Positions 35,235 through 44,700 of a DNA stretch of 64,000 nucleotides are shown here, one piece after another. Origin of the DNA: Chromatiales bacterium (GTDB lineage Bacteria > Pseudomonadota > Gammaproteobacteria > UBA6429 > Thiohalophilaceae); contig JALTJZ010000070.1 of the NCBI GenBank assembly GCA_027076325.1, positions 62,001-126,000 of the forward strand. Direction: 5' to 3'. The position numbers and the translations under genes are program-made. Positions within the stretch are counted from its first letter, which is position 1. Every line of letters begins with the position of its first letter. Under the pieces are notes generated by a model, which was not told the DNA's origin, searched no databases, and saw nothing but the letters and a program-made list of their open reading frames with translations.

Positions 35235-36866
35235 TCAACCTGCACAACACGAAAGTTGTTTTACATCTTTATTAAAAGTTTGTGCTGTCAGTTTTAATCC
35301 TTCGACCATCGTCAGATAAGGAAACAATTGATCTGCGAGATCTGTAACCGTCATTCGGGCACGAATAGCCAATGCTGCTGTCTGGATAATTTCTCCACCC
35401 TCATGGGCGAGCAACTGGCAACCTACAATGCGCCCCGTGTTTTTTTCAGCAACGAGTTTAATAAAACCACGCGTATCAAAGTTTGCCAGTGCACGGGGTA
35501 CATTTTCCAACTTTAAAATACGACTGTCTATATCGAGTTTCTGCTCCTTTGCCTGTTGTTCGGTTAAACCAACACTGGCTACCTGTGGAATGGTAAACAC
35601 CACTGCAGGCATAACCGATAAATCAATGGACACATTATCCCCCATCATATTACGCGCAGCACGCGTACCTGCCGCAGCAGCAACATAAACAAATTGTGGT
35701 TGATTGGTGCAGTCACCTGCTGCATAAATGTTTTCAATATTGGTACGCATGTGGCTGTCAATAATAATACCACCACGTTTACTGGTTTTAACCCCTGCTT
35801 TTTCTAAATCCAGTGCGGCCGTATTTGCTACACGCCCTGTTGCCAGTAGTAATTTGTCACCTTTAATTTCACCATTACTGGTTTGAAGAATAAATTTCTT
35901 ATCGGTGTACTCAACCCCGTCTACAGAGCTGTTTAATAACACTTTAATACCTTCATCTTTAAATATCTGCAACAAGCCTTTTCCAACCTCGGGATCTTCG
36001 CGTGAAAGCAAACTGGAACGCGCCACTATGGTTACCTCGGCTCCCATATGTCGGAATGCCTGTGCCAACTCCAAAGCAACAACCGATGCGCCTAATACGA
36101 TTAAATGGTTTGGTACTGTTTCGGCAACCAATGCCTCGGTTGATGTCCAGTAAGGTGTTTCTTTTAAGCCATCGATAACAGGTATGGATGGGCTTGCACC
36201 AACTGCGAGTAAAATACGATCTGCTTTAATTTGGGTTTTATTGCCCTCTTTGCTGGTTACAACAAGTGTACTGGCATCTTTAAATCGTGCCATGCCACGC
36301 AGTAAGTTAATTCCCGGGTTATTTTCAATAATACTTTCATATTTTACATAACGTAATTTCTCTACCTGTAACTGTTGTTGTTTCAGCATGGCTTTGCGAT
36401 CAATTTTTGGGGTATTCAAAGCCAGGCCATTGAAAGTATGATGACCTTGAAGATGAGCAATATATGCCCCACGAATTAAAATTTTGGAGGGTACACAACC
36501 AATATTGACACAGGTTCCGCCAATATTATTGGCACCCTCAATAATCGTGACGGTTGCGCCTTGTTCTACTGCTTTAATCGCAGCGGCAAAGGCAGCCGAG
36601 CCCGTGCCGACAATGGCGATATGTAGACCATTATCACTCGCAGTTACTTGTCCACTGATACTCTGTAGCACTGCGTTGTAGCCAAGTCGTTTGATTTCCT
36701 TAAGTAATTGGGCATTGTTTACCCCGCTTTCCGCCTCAATCGTGGCAAGTTTATTCTCTAAACTAACAGAAGCCTTAACACCTTTAAGACCGTTTAGCGC
36801 ATTTTGCACACTTTGTGCACAGTGGTCGCAGGTCATACCTGTAATACTGATTGTGAGCTGTGGCAT
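35235..36866 (-). CDS. merA: Mercuric reductase MerA
   Basis: This 543-residue cytoplasmic flavoenzyme reduces Hg(II) to Hg(0) with NADPH. The N-terminal HMA domain has GMTCDHC (C13, C16), the redox-active disulfide is GGTCVNIGCVPSK (C118, C123), and the C-terminal vicinal pair in LSCCAG (C540, C541) is the substrate-loading site specific to MerA. I chose ATG 36866 (MPQLTIS) with GGGGA upstream; the frame is open to ATG 36911, but that start lies almost at the inferred transcription start. A mer-like operator precedes it. No merT, merP or merB is adjacent. Confidence 0.94.
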   Translation of the reverse strand: MPQLTISITGMTCDHCAQSVQNALNGLKGVKASVSLENKLATIEAESGVNNAQLLKEIKRLGYNAVLQSISGQVTASDNGLHIAIVGTGSAAFAAAIKAVEQGATVTIIEGANNIGGTCVNIGCVPSKILIRGAYIAHLQGHHTFNGLALNTPKIDRKAMLKQQQLQVEKLRYVKYESIIENNPGINLLRGMARFKDASTLVVTSKEGNKTQIKADRILLAVGASPSIPVIDGLKETPYWTSTEALVAETVPNHLIVLGASVVALELAQAFRHMGAEVTIVARSSLLSREDPEVGKGLLQIFKDEGIKVLLNSSVDGVEYTDKKFILQTSNGEIKGDKLLLATGRVANTAALDLEKAGVKTSKRGGIIIDSHMRTNIENIYAAGDCTNQPQFVYVAAAAGTRAARNMMGDNVSIDLSVMPAVVFTIPQVASVGLTEQQAKEQKLDIDSRILKLENVPRALANFDTRGFIKLVAEKNTGRIVGCQLLAHEGGEIIQTAALAIRARMTVTDLADQLFPYLTMVEGLKLTAQTFNKDVKQLSCCAG

Positions 36867-36926
36867 TTGCAAATTCCCCGTGCTGGATGTAAGTCGTACT
36901 CTTGGTTTCATGACATTAACGGTTAG

Positions 36927-36958
36927 AGCATAAACTCCGTACTTAAGAACTGAGTCAA
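36927..36958 (-). promoter_or_regulatory. mer-type promoter/operator ahead of merA
   Basis: On the minus strand: -35 TTGACT (36958-36953), a dyad of ACTCAGTTC, centre TTAA, GTACGGAGT (36934-36955), and -10 TATGCT (36932-36927) at a 20-bp spacing. The ACTCNGT...ACNGAGT arms and long spacer are those of MerR-family mercury/lead/cadmium operators. It differs clearly from the ACCTGTGTG-class operators in this window, so a separate regulator is expected. Confidence 0.78.
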
Positions 36959-37346
36959 GTTTTAAAAGAGCAGAAAAGGGATCAGGCAGATTTATTTAGT
37001 CAGTACAACGGGCAGAAAATAACATTACTTTTCAGTGGCTTGCATACAAAGGCGGTATTAGTGAATTAAAGGCATAATATTGTAAATTAGTTTAAATAGA
37101 TGGTTCAGGCTATTGTAAACACTAGGATTTTTCCTTTACAAACCCCATTTCCTGTCATATGCTCAATGGTAAGTAAATTCATCTCAATTGAGGTCTATCA
37201 AATGTCGTTGAAGCATTCACTCAATGTTTACACTTTCAGTGTTATCCGCTAGTCAGACCTGTGTTCCTTAAATTTGGCGTGAAATTTTACTTTGATAAAC
37301 CAAAAACTTATAACGTTATTAGCCTCTAGATATTTTGTTTGTATAA
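36959..37346. other. Intergenic region, no gene seen
   Basis: About 390 AT-rich bases between the merA promoter and the class V aminotransferase gene. I see no reading frame with a plausible start and no clear site; only a short palindrome CTCAATTGAG near 37184. Confidence 0.5.
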
Positions 37347-38471
37347 ATGAATATAAACTCACTTATACAAACTGAATTTAAACTCAGTGATAAAATTTCC
37401 TATCTAAACCACGCTGCCGTTTCCCCCTGGCCTGCCTCAACCACTAAAGCCATCACCGATTTTGCGCTGGAAAATAATCTTTACGGCGCAACCGACTACC
37501 CAAAATGGAATAAGGTTGAATCCAGCTTACGCTCCAACCTCGCTTTGCTTATTAATGCCCCATCCCCTGATGACATTGCTTTAGTTAAAAACACCTCGGA
37601 AGCACTTTCGATGGTTGCATATGGCCTGGAATGGCAACCAAATGACAATGTGGTTATAAGCGAGGAAGAGTTTCCATCAAACCGGATTGTATGGGAGTCG
37701 CTTGCAGACAAGCAGGTAAAGCTGAAGCAGGTTAGTTTAAAGCATAATCCTGAAAACAGCTTAATTGCTGCTTGCGACGAAAACACTAAATTGCTTTCTA
37801 TTAGTTCAACACAATACAGCAGTGGCATTACTCTGGACTTAGTTAAACTCGGGCAGGCCTGTAAACAAAGCAATATACTTTTCTGTGTTGATGCCATACA
37901 AACCATTGGCGCTCTGCAATTTGATGTGCAAAAGATTCAGGCTGATTTTGTTATGGCAGACGGCCATAAATGGATGTTGGCACCCGAGGGACTTGCGCTG
38001 TTCTACTGCCACCAGAAAATACGCTCTAAATTAAAGTTAAACGAGTTTGGCTGGCACATGACGGAAGATATGACGAACTTTAACTCGACACAATGGACTA
38101 TCGCTAACAGTGCAAGGCGTTTTGAGTGTGGCAGCCCTAATATGTTAGGTATTCATGGCTTTAATGCCAGTATTGCTTTGTTACTTGAGGTTGGTATGTA
38201 TAATGTACAACAATTCCTTCTGGAAAATACCGACTATCTATTTTCCCTGTTAAACAAGAACAACCAGATTGAAATTATTACCCCGCAAAATCCAGGGCAA
38301 TATGCAGGTATTGTCAGCTTCAAACATCGAAAAAAACAGACCAGTGAATTATTTTCCCATTTATGGTCTAACCAAATTATATGCGCACAACGTGGGGAAG
38401 GCATTCGTTTTTCACCACATTTTTATAATAGTAAAGAGAGTATAAAAAGGGCAGCCGATCTGTTGCTATAA
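37347..38471 (+). CDS. Class V aminotransferase (cysteine desulfurase/selenocysteine lyase-like)
   Basis: A 374-residue PLP enzyme. The cofactor lysine is in DGHKWMLAPEGLALFYC at about residues 208-224, and substrate-binding motifs such as NHAAVSPWP near the start and CVDAIQTIGAL at about 178-188 mark fold type I, class V. No mobile-loop cysteine typical of IscS/SufS is evident, so a general aminotransferase or desulfurase-like role is as specific as can be said. The SD is weak. A DUF4403 lipoprotein gene follows after 6 bp. Confidence 0.85.
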   Translation: MNINSLIQTEFKLSDKISYLNHAAVSPWPASTTKAITDFALENNLYGATDYPKWNKVESSLRSNLALLINAPSPDDIALVKNTSEALSMVAYGLEWQPNDNVVISEEEFPSNRIVWESLADKQVKLKQVSLKHNPENSLIAACDENTKLLSISSTQYSSGITLDLVKLGQACKQSNILFCVDAIQTIGALQFDVQKIQADFVMADGHKWMLAPEGLALFYCHQKIRSKLKLNEFGWHMTEDMTNFNSTQWTIANSARRFECGSPNMLGIHGFNASIALLLEVGMYNVQQFLLENTDYLFSLLNKNNQIEIITPQNPGQYAGIVSFKHRKKQTSELFSHLWSNQIICAQRGEGIRFSPHFYNSKESIKRAADLLL

Positions 38472-38477
38472 TAATCA

Positions 38478-39989
38478 ATGAAAAAAATTCTATTTATAAT
38501 AATCAGTGCATTTCTGCTTAATGCATGCAGTAAAGAGCAGGCTGACTTGAGTGCCCTGGCCGAAGAACCGCCTCACATTACCAAAGCCTATAAGTTTAAA
38601 ACCACGGACAGCCATATAACAACGGGCATTAAAGTTCCTTATTCGGTTGTTAAAACAGCTATCCATAATGGACTAAAAGATTTTGAGTCCGTTCCCCTTA
38701 ATGGCAGTATTGACTGTAGCGTCGATAAAGAAGTTAAACTCGGCCCGGTCAAAAAAACCGTTCGTATCCCCTGTTCGGCATCGTATGAAGGTTTGTTACA
38801 TATTAAACAAGCCGGTGAAATTCAGGTTACCCGCTTTATAGATAAAAGTTCTTCACTGCATAAATTGAAACTGAGTGCACCTGTGCAGGTATCAGGTAAA
38901 GTCGGTTTGCGCGGCAAAGCCGCAAAAAAACTCGGTTTATCAAACAAGAATGTCGATGCAACGGTCATTGTTACTCTGATTCTTGATTTTGGATTAAAGC
39001 CCGACTGGAATGCCTATGCCGATGTTGCTATTCAGCATACATGGCGCACACCACCGCGTATTGAAATAATCAGAGGTCAATATATTACCTTTACAAAGCA
39101 GGCTGATAAATACATTGCTAAAAAACTGCAAGATATGCCAGCACAAATAAATACCATGTTGGCAACATTAAAGCTAAAAGATAAAGTACAGCAAGTATGG
39201 AAGGCATACAGTATACCTGTTAAGAAATTGCCCCTTAATGAGCCGGTTAATCTGCTTATTGTTCCAAAGCAGGTTGTTATCAGTAATATTCATTATGCAG
39301 ACAATTTTTTGAACCTGGCACTTGGCGTGAAAGTGATTACTGGTTTACATCTGGGTTCAAAAGCCACCCTGCCAGAAACAGGCCAGCCAGTGTTATCTAA
39401 AATAAAAACAGGTCAACCTGAATTTAAACTTGTTTTACCCGTTTATGTTCACTATGGATTAATAAAAGAACAGCTCAGCAATGCAATAAAGGGAAAATCA
39501 TTTAAACAAAAAACAGATGTTGGCGTGATTAACATTCAGGTGGAAGATATTTATGTTTATCCGTCGAATAATAAAATGGTGGTTGGTGTAGAGTTTAAAG
39601 CTGACGTCGATGGCAAGCTTCTTAGAACCCGTGGCAAACTATTCCTGGTGTCTAAGCCTGTGCTTAATAAAGCAGGCACTGTATTGAGTTTAACACAGGT
39701 TTCATTTTCACGGGAGTTTAACAATGCGCTGTTAAATGCAATTACCTATGTTTTTAAAACTAAAATTAACCAACTGATTGAAGAAAAGGCAAAATTTGAT
39801 TTAACAACCAGCATTAATAAAACACTGGCAATAATGAAAAAAGAACTGCGTTCTCAACAAAAAAAATCACAATTTAAAATCAGTTTAAACAAACCTGACT
39901 TACGCGTATCTCAACTGGTTTTAGGGGCTGATCAACTAATATTAGAGGCTAAATTAACCGGATTGGTCAATTTACAGCTACAAAAATAG
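38478..39989 (+). CDS. DUF4403 family lipoprotein
   Basis: A 503-residue protein with a lipoprotein signal (lipobox LLNAC, Cys at about residue 17), so it is probably anchored in the outer membrane facing the periplasm. The rest is rich in beta strands with repeated amphipathic segments, consistent with DUF4403, a family related to lipid-binding TULIP-like tubular domains. Its function is unknown. It is in an operon with the class V aminotransferase gene. Confidence 0.75.
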   Translation: MKKILFIIISAFLLNACSKEQADLSALAEEPPHITKAYKFKTTDSHITTGIKVPYSVVKTAIHNGLKDFESVPLNGSIDCSVDKEVKLGPVKKTVRIPCSASYEGLLHIKQAGEIQVTRFIDKSSSLHKLKLSAPVQVSGKVGLRGKAAKKLGLSNKNVDATVIVTLILDFGLKPDWNAYADVAIQHTWRTPPRIEIIRGQYITFTKQADKYIAKKLQDMPAQINTMLATLKLKDKVQQVWKAYSIPVKKLPLNEPVNLLIVPKQVVISNIHYADNFLNLALGVKVITGLHLGSKATLPETGQPVLSKIKTGQPEFKLVLPVYVHYGLIKEQLSNAIKGKSFKQKTDVGVINIQVEDIYVYPSNNKMVVGVEFKADVDGKLLRTRGKLFLVSKPVLNKAGTVLSLTQVSFSREFNNALLNAITYVFKTKINQLIEEKAKFDLTTSINKTLAIMKKELRSQQKKSQFKISLNKPDLRVSQLVLGADQLILEAKLTGLVNLQLQK

Positions 39990-40120
39990 TTATTAGCGAT
40001 GGATAACAGCACAAAGAGTCATTTTTTTGAAATTTTAATAAGGAAATCCGGTTTCCTGCCGTTATATTAAGGAATAAGGTTTACTACTAATAATTTATGG
40101 ATAAACGGAGTTTAGACACA

Positions 40121-41773
40121 ATGAAAGCATCAGATTTATTTGTTAAATGTCTTGAAGAAGAAGGTATTGAGTACATTTTTGGCATTCCCGGTGAAGAAAA
40201 TGCCGACTTTATGATTTCACTGGAGCAATCAGAAAAAATTAAATTTATACTTACCCGCCATGAGCAAGGTGCTGCTTTTATGGCCGAAGTTTATGGCCGC
40301 CTTACAGGTAACCCAGCCGGTTGTTTAGGCACACTTGGCCCGGGTGCAACTAACCTAATTACTGGCGTAGCCGATTCCAATATGGATCGTTCGCCAATGC
40401 TGGTGCTAACTGGGCAAGGTGCTTCGACCCGTTTGCATAAAGAGTCTCATCAGATTATGGACGTGGTTAAAATGTTTGAACCTGTCACTAAATGGGCGCA
40501 AACCATTTTGCACCCTGACAGCATTCCTGAAATTATACGTAAAGCCGTTAGACTGGCACGCACAGAAAAGCCAGGTGCTTGCCATATCGAATTACCGGAA
40601 GACATTGCCAAGATCGATACCGATTCCAAACCCTTAAACCCACTTCGATTCCGACGACCTGTTGCAGGCGACAAAATTCTCAATCAAGCCGTTGATCAAA
40701 TATTGAAAGCAAAACGACCTATTATTATTGCCGGTAATGGCTGTATCCGTAAGCGTGCCAGCAAACAACTTAGAAAGTTATGTGAAAAAACGGGCATTGG
40801 GGTAATTAGTACCTTTATGGCGAAGGGTTGTATCGATATGGATAAAGAGTATTGTCTTTACACGATTGGTTTACAAGCCAGAGATGTAATTGCCTGTGCA
40901 CTTGATCATGCAGACTTAATTATAACGCTTGGCTATGACATGGTGGAGTACCACCCTACTTTATGGAATAAAAATAAAGATAAAGAAATTATTCATATTG
41001 ATTTTTTACCCACAGAAATTGATGAACACTATCATCCGAAAACGGAAATCATTGGTGACCTCGCACATACACTATGGATGATGAATGAACGATTTGATGC
41101 AGTAAAAGAGTTTGAATTCGATTTTACTCAGCAACGCGCAACACGCGAGACCATGCAAAAAGATTTACAGGAACATTTTGATGATGATACTGAAGGATTT
41201 ATCCGTCCACAAAAAGTATTGTGGGATGTACGCCAGGTAATGGGAGCCGATGATATTCTATTATCCGATGTGGGTGCACATAAAATGTGGATTGCACGCC
41301 AATATCAGTGCCATGAACCCAATACCTGTCTTATTCCTAATGGCTTCTGCTCGATGGGCTTTGCACTACCCGGTGCAATTGCGGCAGACATTGTTCACCC
41401 TGACAGAAATATTCTATCTATCTGTGGTGATGCCGGTTTTTTGATGAACGTACAGGAAATGGAAACAGCCAAACGGCTTAACTCGAATATTGTCGTCATG
41501 GTATGGGAAGACAAAGCCTACGGTTTAATTGCCTGGAAGCAGGAAAATGAATTTGGCCACCACACTGAGCTTTCATTTAATAACCCGAATTGGCTGGAGC
41601 TTGCCAGTGCTTTTGGCTGGCATGGTCACCATGTTGTAAACAGTCGAGATTTAGTTTCGGAGCTTGAAGCGGCTTTTAATGAACAAGGCCCAAGTTTAGT
41701 TGTCGTACCCATTGATTATCGTGAAAATATGTTACTCACAAAACGACTTGGTGATATTGCTTGCCCGATATAA
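40121..41773 (+). CDS. Acetolactate synthase large-subunit-like TPP enzyme
   Basis: A 550-residue thiamin-diphosphate enzyme. ATG 40121 (MKASDLFVKCLEEEGIEYIFGIPGEE) is preferred over ATG 40097 because ACGGAG precedes it and the family begins there. The catalytic glutamate is in RHEQGAAFMAEVYGRLTG, and the TPP/Mg motif runs from CGDAGFLMNV. It groups with the AlsS/IlvB-like single-subunit acetolactate synthases. No ilvN small subunit follows, so a catabolic or specialised reaction is likely. An aldehyde dehydrogenase gene lies about 140 bp downstream on the same strand. Confidence 0.85.
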   Translation: MKASDLFVKCLEEEGIEYIFGIPGEENADFMISLEQSEKIKFILTRHEQGAAFMAEVYGRLTGNPAGCLGTLGPGATNLITGVADSNMDRSPMLVLTGQGASTRLHKESHQIMDVVKMFEPVTKWAQTILHPDSIPEIIRKAVRLARTEKPGACHIELPEDIAKIDTDSKPLNPLRFRRPVAGDKILNQAVDQILKAKRPIIIAGNGCIRKRASKQLRKLCEKTGIGVISTFMAKGCIDMDKEYCLYTIGLQARDVIACALDHADLIITLGYDMVEYHPTLWNKNKDKEIIHIDFLPTEIDEHYHPKTEIIGDLAHTLWMMNERFDAVKEFEFDFTQQRATRETMQKDLQEHFDDDTEGFIRPQKVLWDVRQVMGADDILLSDVGAHKMWIARQYQCHEPNTCLIPNGFCSMGFALPGAIAADIVHPDRNILSICGDAGFLMNVQEMETAKRLNSNIVVMVWEDKAYGLIAWKQENEFGHHTELSFNNPNWLELASAFGWHGHHVVNSRDLVSELEAAFNEQGPSLVVVPIDYRENMLLTKRLGDIACPI

Positions 41774-41812
41774 AACTTAATGTTGTAACAAGCACCATTT
41801 TAAACACTGATA

Positions 41813-41895
41813 TCATTGTGAGCGATAGCACTGCAATCTTGTAGTTGCGGAAGTATAATTCAGAAAGATTATACTGCACTATCACTCGCAATGAG
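41813..41895. repeat. MITE-like element with imperfect terminal inverted repeats
   Basis: The left end TCATTGTGAGCGATAGCA (shared with 6243-6260) is matched by an inverted right end whose complement begins CTCATTGCGAGTGATAG. The 83-base element can fold into one long imperfect hairpin. It lies between the acetolactate-synthase-like gene and the aldehyde dehydrogenase gene and supplies the upstream ATG (41891) of the latter frame. Confidence 0.65.
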
Positions 41896-41917
41896 CTTAA
41901 ACAAAAGGAATATTCCG

Positions 41918-43357
41918 TTGACTACGCATTACCCCTTAATGATTGCAAACTATACTGCATCTAATAACGATAAAATAACGGTTACCGCACCCTATGACGA
42001 CAATGTTATCGCAACACTCGATGCTGCCGATGCCAGTGCCGTTGAAATGGCGCTCACCACCGCCAGTGACTTATTTAATGATAAATCAAAGTGGTTACCG
42101 GCCTCACAACGAATAGCCATTCTTGAAAAAACAGCCGATCTTATGCGCGAACAATTCGACGAGTTGGTTATTGAAGCTGCACGCGAAGGTGGCAAGCCGT
42201 TTAATGATTCCCGTGTTGAAGTCGAACGTGCCATTGATGGTGTGCTCAATTGCATTGAATGTATCCGCACCGATCATGGTACAGAAATCCCAATGGGCAT
42301 TAACCCGGCCTCTGAACACCGAATGGCGTTTACTCGTAGTGAACCGATTGGTGTTGTGGTCGCAGTCAGTGCGTTTAATCACCCGCTTAATCTAATTATT
42401 CATCAGGTTGGGCCGGCGATTGCAACCGGCTGTCCGGTTATTATCAAACCTGCCGAAGACACGCCCTTATCCTGTTATCGTTTTATTGCCTTACTACGCA
42501 AAGCCGGTTTACCCGAACAATGGTGCCAGGCACTCGTTGTATCGGATTTAGACGTGGCCACGCAACTGGTTACCGATAGCCGTGTTGGTTTCTTTAGCTT
42601 TATTGGCAGTGCCAATGTCGGCTGGATGTTGCGCAGCAAACTGGCACCCGGTACCCGTTGCGCACTGGAACACGGTGGCGTTGCACCGGTGATTGTTGAA
42701 GCCGATGCCGACTTAAAAGATGCACTGCCACTGTTAGCTAAAGGTGGCTTTTATCATGCAGGCCAGGTTTGCGTGTCCGTGCAACGGGTGTTTTGCCATA
42801 AAGATATTGTAAAACTGGTTGCGACTAACCTTGCCGATATAGCAAAAAATCTGATTGTTGGTGACCCAACTCAACCCGAAACAGAAGTCGGGCCATTAAT
42901 TCGCAAACGTGAAGTCGAACGTATTCATGACTGGGTCACTCAGGCCATCAATGATGGTGCAGAGTTATTAACGGGTGGTGAAATAATTGGTAATTGTTAT
43001 CAACCCACCGTGTTATTAAATCCACCTGCCGACTCGATTGTTTCCACTAAAGAAATCTTTGGGCCGGTTATCTGTGTGTATAGTTATAACAATGTTGATG
43101 ATGCGCTGAAACAGGCCAATGCACTGCCCTTTGCTTTTCAGGCCAGTGTATTTACTCAGTCTATCGATAATGCATTGCATGCCTATAAACATTTTAATGC
43201 AAGTGCCGTGATGATAAATGATCATACGGCTTTTCGTGTTGACTGGATGCCATTTGCCGGTTTACGGCACTCCGGTTTGGGTGTGGGTGGTATTCCGCAT
43301 ACTTACCATGATATGCAAGTAAAAAAATTGATGGTGTTAAAATCCACTAAAATATAA
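41918..43357 (+). CDS. Aldehyde dehydrogenase family protein
   Basis: An NAD(P)-dependent aldehyde dehydrogenase of about 479 residues. The catalytic cysteine is in FYHAGQVCVSVQRVF and the general-base glutamate in LEHGGVAPVIVEADADL. The motif EIFGPVICVYSY near the C-terminus is also standard. I chose TTG 41918 because AAAAGGA sits 8 bases upstream. The in-frame ATG 41891 lies at the edge of a repeat element and has no SD. ATG 41939 is another option. Together with the TPP enzyme upstream it suggests a shared pathway that makes or consumes short-chain aldehydes; substrates are unknown. Confidence 0.88.
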   Translation: MTTHYPLMIANYTASNNDKITVTAPYDDNVIATLDAADASAVEMALTTASDLFNDKSKWLPASQRIAILEKTADLMREQFDELVIEAAREGGKPFNDSRVEVERAIDGVLNCIECIRTDHGTEIPMGINPASEHRMAFTRSEPIGVVVAVSAFNHPLNLIIHQVGPAIATGCPVIIKPAEDTPLSCYRFIALLRKAGLPEQWCQALVVSDLDVATQLVTDSRVGFFSFIGSANVGWMLRSKLAPGTRCALEHGGVAPVIVEADADLKDALPLLAKGGFYHAGQVCVSVQRVFCHKDIVKLVATNLADIAKNLIVGDPTQPETEVGPLIRKREVERIHDWVTQAINDGAELLTGGEIIGNCYQPTVLLNPPADSIVSTKEIFGPVICVYSYNNVDDALKQANALPFAFQASVFTQSIDNALHAYKHFNASAVMINDHTAFRVDWMPFAGLRHSGLGVGGIPHTYHDMQVKKLMVLKSTKI

Positions 43358-43368
43358 AACAATAACGT

Positions 43369-44232
43369 TTAAGGTTTTGCCATCAATAAATTCTGTACTT
43401 CCTTATAGGTTGTATGTGCATGCTCGATGGCTTCTTTAATAACATCAGGCGCTATATCGGCAGTGCTCCAGTCTTCATCTGTTAATATTGCTGCATCTGT
43501 TTCTTCGATATCGGTTGCATTTAGTTCGGCCATTACCGCTAGTGAGTTTGCAATTTTAACAATAGCACTTTCCTGTTGGTAGGTTTTCGCTCTTTGAATA
43601 TCATGATGAGCCCCGATCACTTCAACTAACATGGGCGTTAGTTGCCAGACTTCTGCTAAAGCACTGCCAACCATAGCGTGATCAAACCCAATCAACTCCT
43701 GTTCCACATTTTGCAATTCTGTGTTTTCGGTATCATCTAAAATATATTCCAGACACTTACGTGACAGATCGGGAAGTTCTTTAAATAATACGAGTTGACC
43801 AATATCGTGCAGCAAACCAGCAACGAATAATCCATCGGTATTTTTTAGTTTAGCTTTTGTTCCCAGATGCTTGGCAATAATTGCGCAATAAATGCTGTGC
43901 ATCCAGAAGTCATCCATACTAACAAGATCATTTGGAATGCCATCAAACGTTTCCACTGCTGAAGTGGCGAGAGCAATATCACGCACCCGTTCGGTACCAA
44001 TAATGGTTACGGCTTTAGCAACAGAGTCAATTTCCTTGCTAATACCATAAGCTGGGCTGTTTGCCATGCGTAAGACGCGCATGGTTAAGCCTGGATCCTG
44101 ACTGATCACTTCGCCAACTTTGGTCATAGAACATTGCGGATCATTGACCATTTCATTTACGCGTACAAAGACACCCGGCAAGGACACCAGATCATTAATA
44201 TCCTTTACTATTTCATCTAAAGATGCTGCCAT
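43369..44232 (-). CDS. HDOD domain signalling protein
   Basis: A 287-residue protein made mostly of one HDOD domain. The pattern SLPGVFVRVNEMVNDPQCSMTKVGEVISQDPGLTMRVLRMANSPAYG at about 17-63 and the later GLLHDIGQLVLFKELPD are typical. HDOD proteins are usually signalling adaptors without proven phosphodiesterase activity, often tied to chemotaxis, c-di-GMP or stress. Convergent with the aldehyde dehydrogenase gene (11-bp gap), monocistronic. Confidence 0.88.
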   Translation of the reverse strand: MAASLDEIVKDINDLVSLPGVFVRVNEMVNDPQCSMTKVGEVISQDPGLTMRVLRMANSPAYGISKEIDSVAKAVTIIGTERVRDIALATSAVETFDGIPNDLVSMDDFWMHSIYCAIIAKHLGTKAKLKNTDGLFVAGLLHDIGQLVLFKELPDLSRKCLEYILDDTENTELQNVEQELIGFDHAMVGSALAEVWQLTPMLVEVIGAHHDIQRAKTYQQESAIVKIANSLAVMAELNATDIEETDAAILTDEDWSTADIAPDVIKEAIEHAHTTYKEVQNLLMAKP

Positions 44233-44377
44233 ATTATTACCGTCATTTTACTGATATAAATTTAAGTATATGCGTAAATCTATCAACATCAAGAAAACGC
44301 AGACTACAACACAGTAATTTTAATGATAAAAGCCTATGTTAGGCATCACGTATATCATTACCTTTAGCAAGGAATGT

Positions 44378-44683
44378 ATGGCACTTTTACATTTATCCAG
44401 CTTCACCTCCATTACCTTTTTAAGTTCGCCAGAAACGGCTGATACCTGCCGTGCAGAACTTGAACAAATGCTTATTTATTACAAAAAAATAGAAATTGAC
44501 TTTAGTAATGTGCATGTGACACCAGGTTTTATACAGTGCCTGCTCGAACCCCTGTTTTTAAAGCGTGGTATGGTTTTATTTGATCGGTTATTTTTTGCAA
44601 ATTGCGCCGAACCAACCGATAAAATTATTCAGACAATAATTAAGCAATATAAAGAAAGAAACCTGGCAAACGAAGAGAATTAA
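44378..44683 (+). CDS. STAS-like (DUF4325-type) small protein
   Basis: A 101-residue protein. ATG 44378 has AAGGA just upstream; ATG 44336 is an alternative that adds 14 residues. The middle (EIDFSNVHVTPGFIQCLLEPLFLKRG at about 38-63) resembles the STAS-like DUF4325 domain pattern 'D-F-x-x-V-x-x-x-x-x-F'. I am not certain of the family. Function unknown. It is divergent from the HDOD gene and convergent with the inositol-phosphatase-like gene. Confidence 0.5.
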   Translation: MALLHLSSFTSITFLSSPETADTCRAELEQMLIYYKKIEIDFSNVHVTPGFIQCLLEPLFLKRGMVLFDRLFFANCAEPTDKIIQTIIKQYKERNLANEEN

Positions 44684-44700
44684 ACCAGGCATTCAACCTT

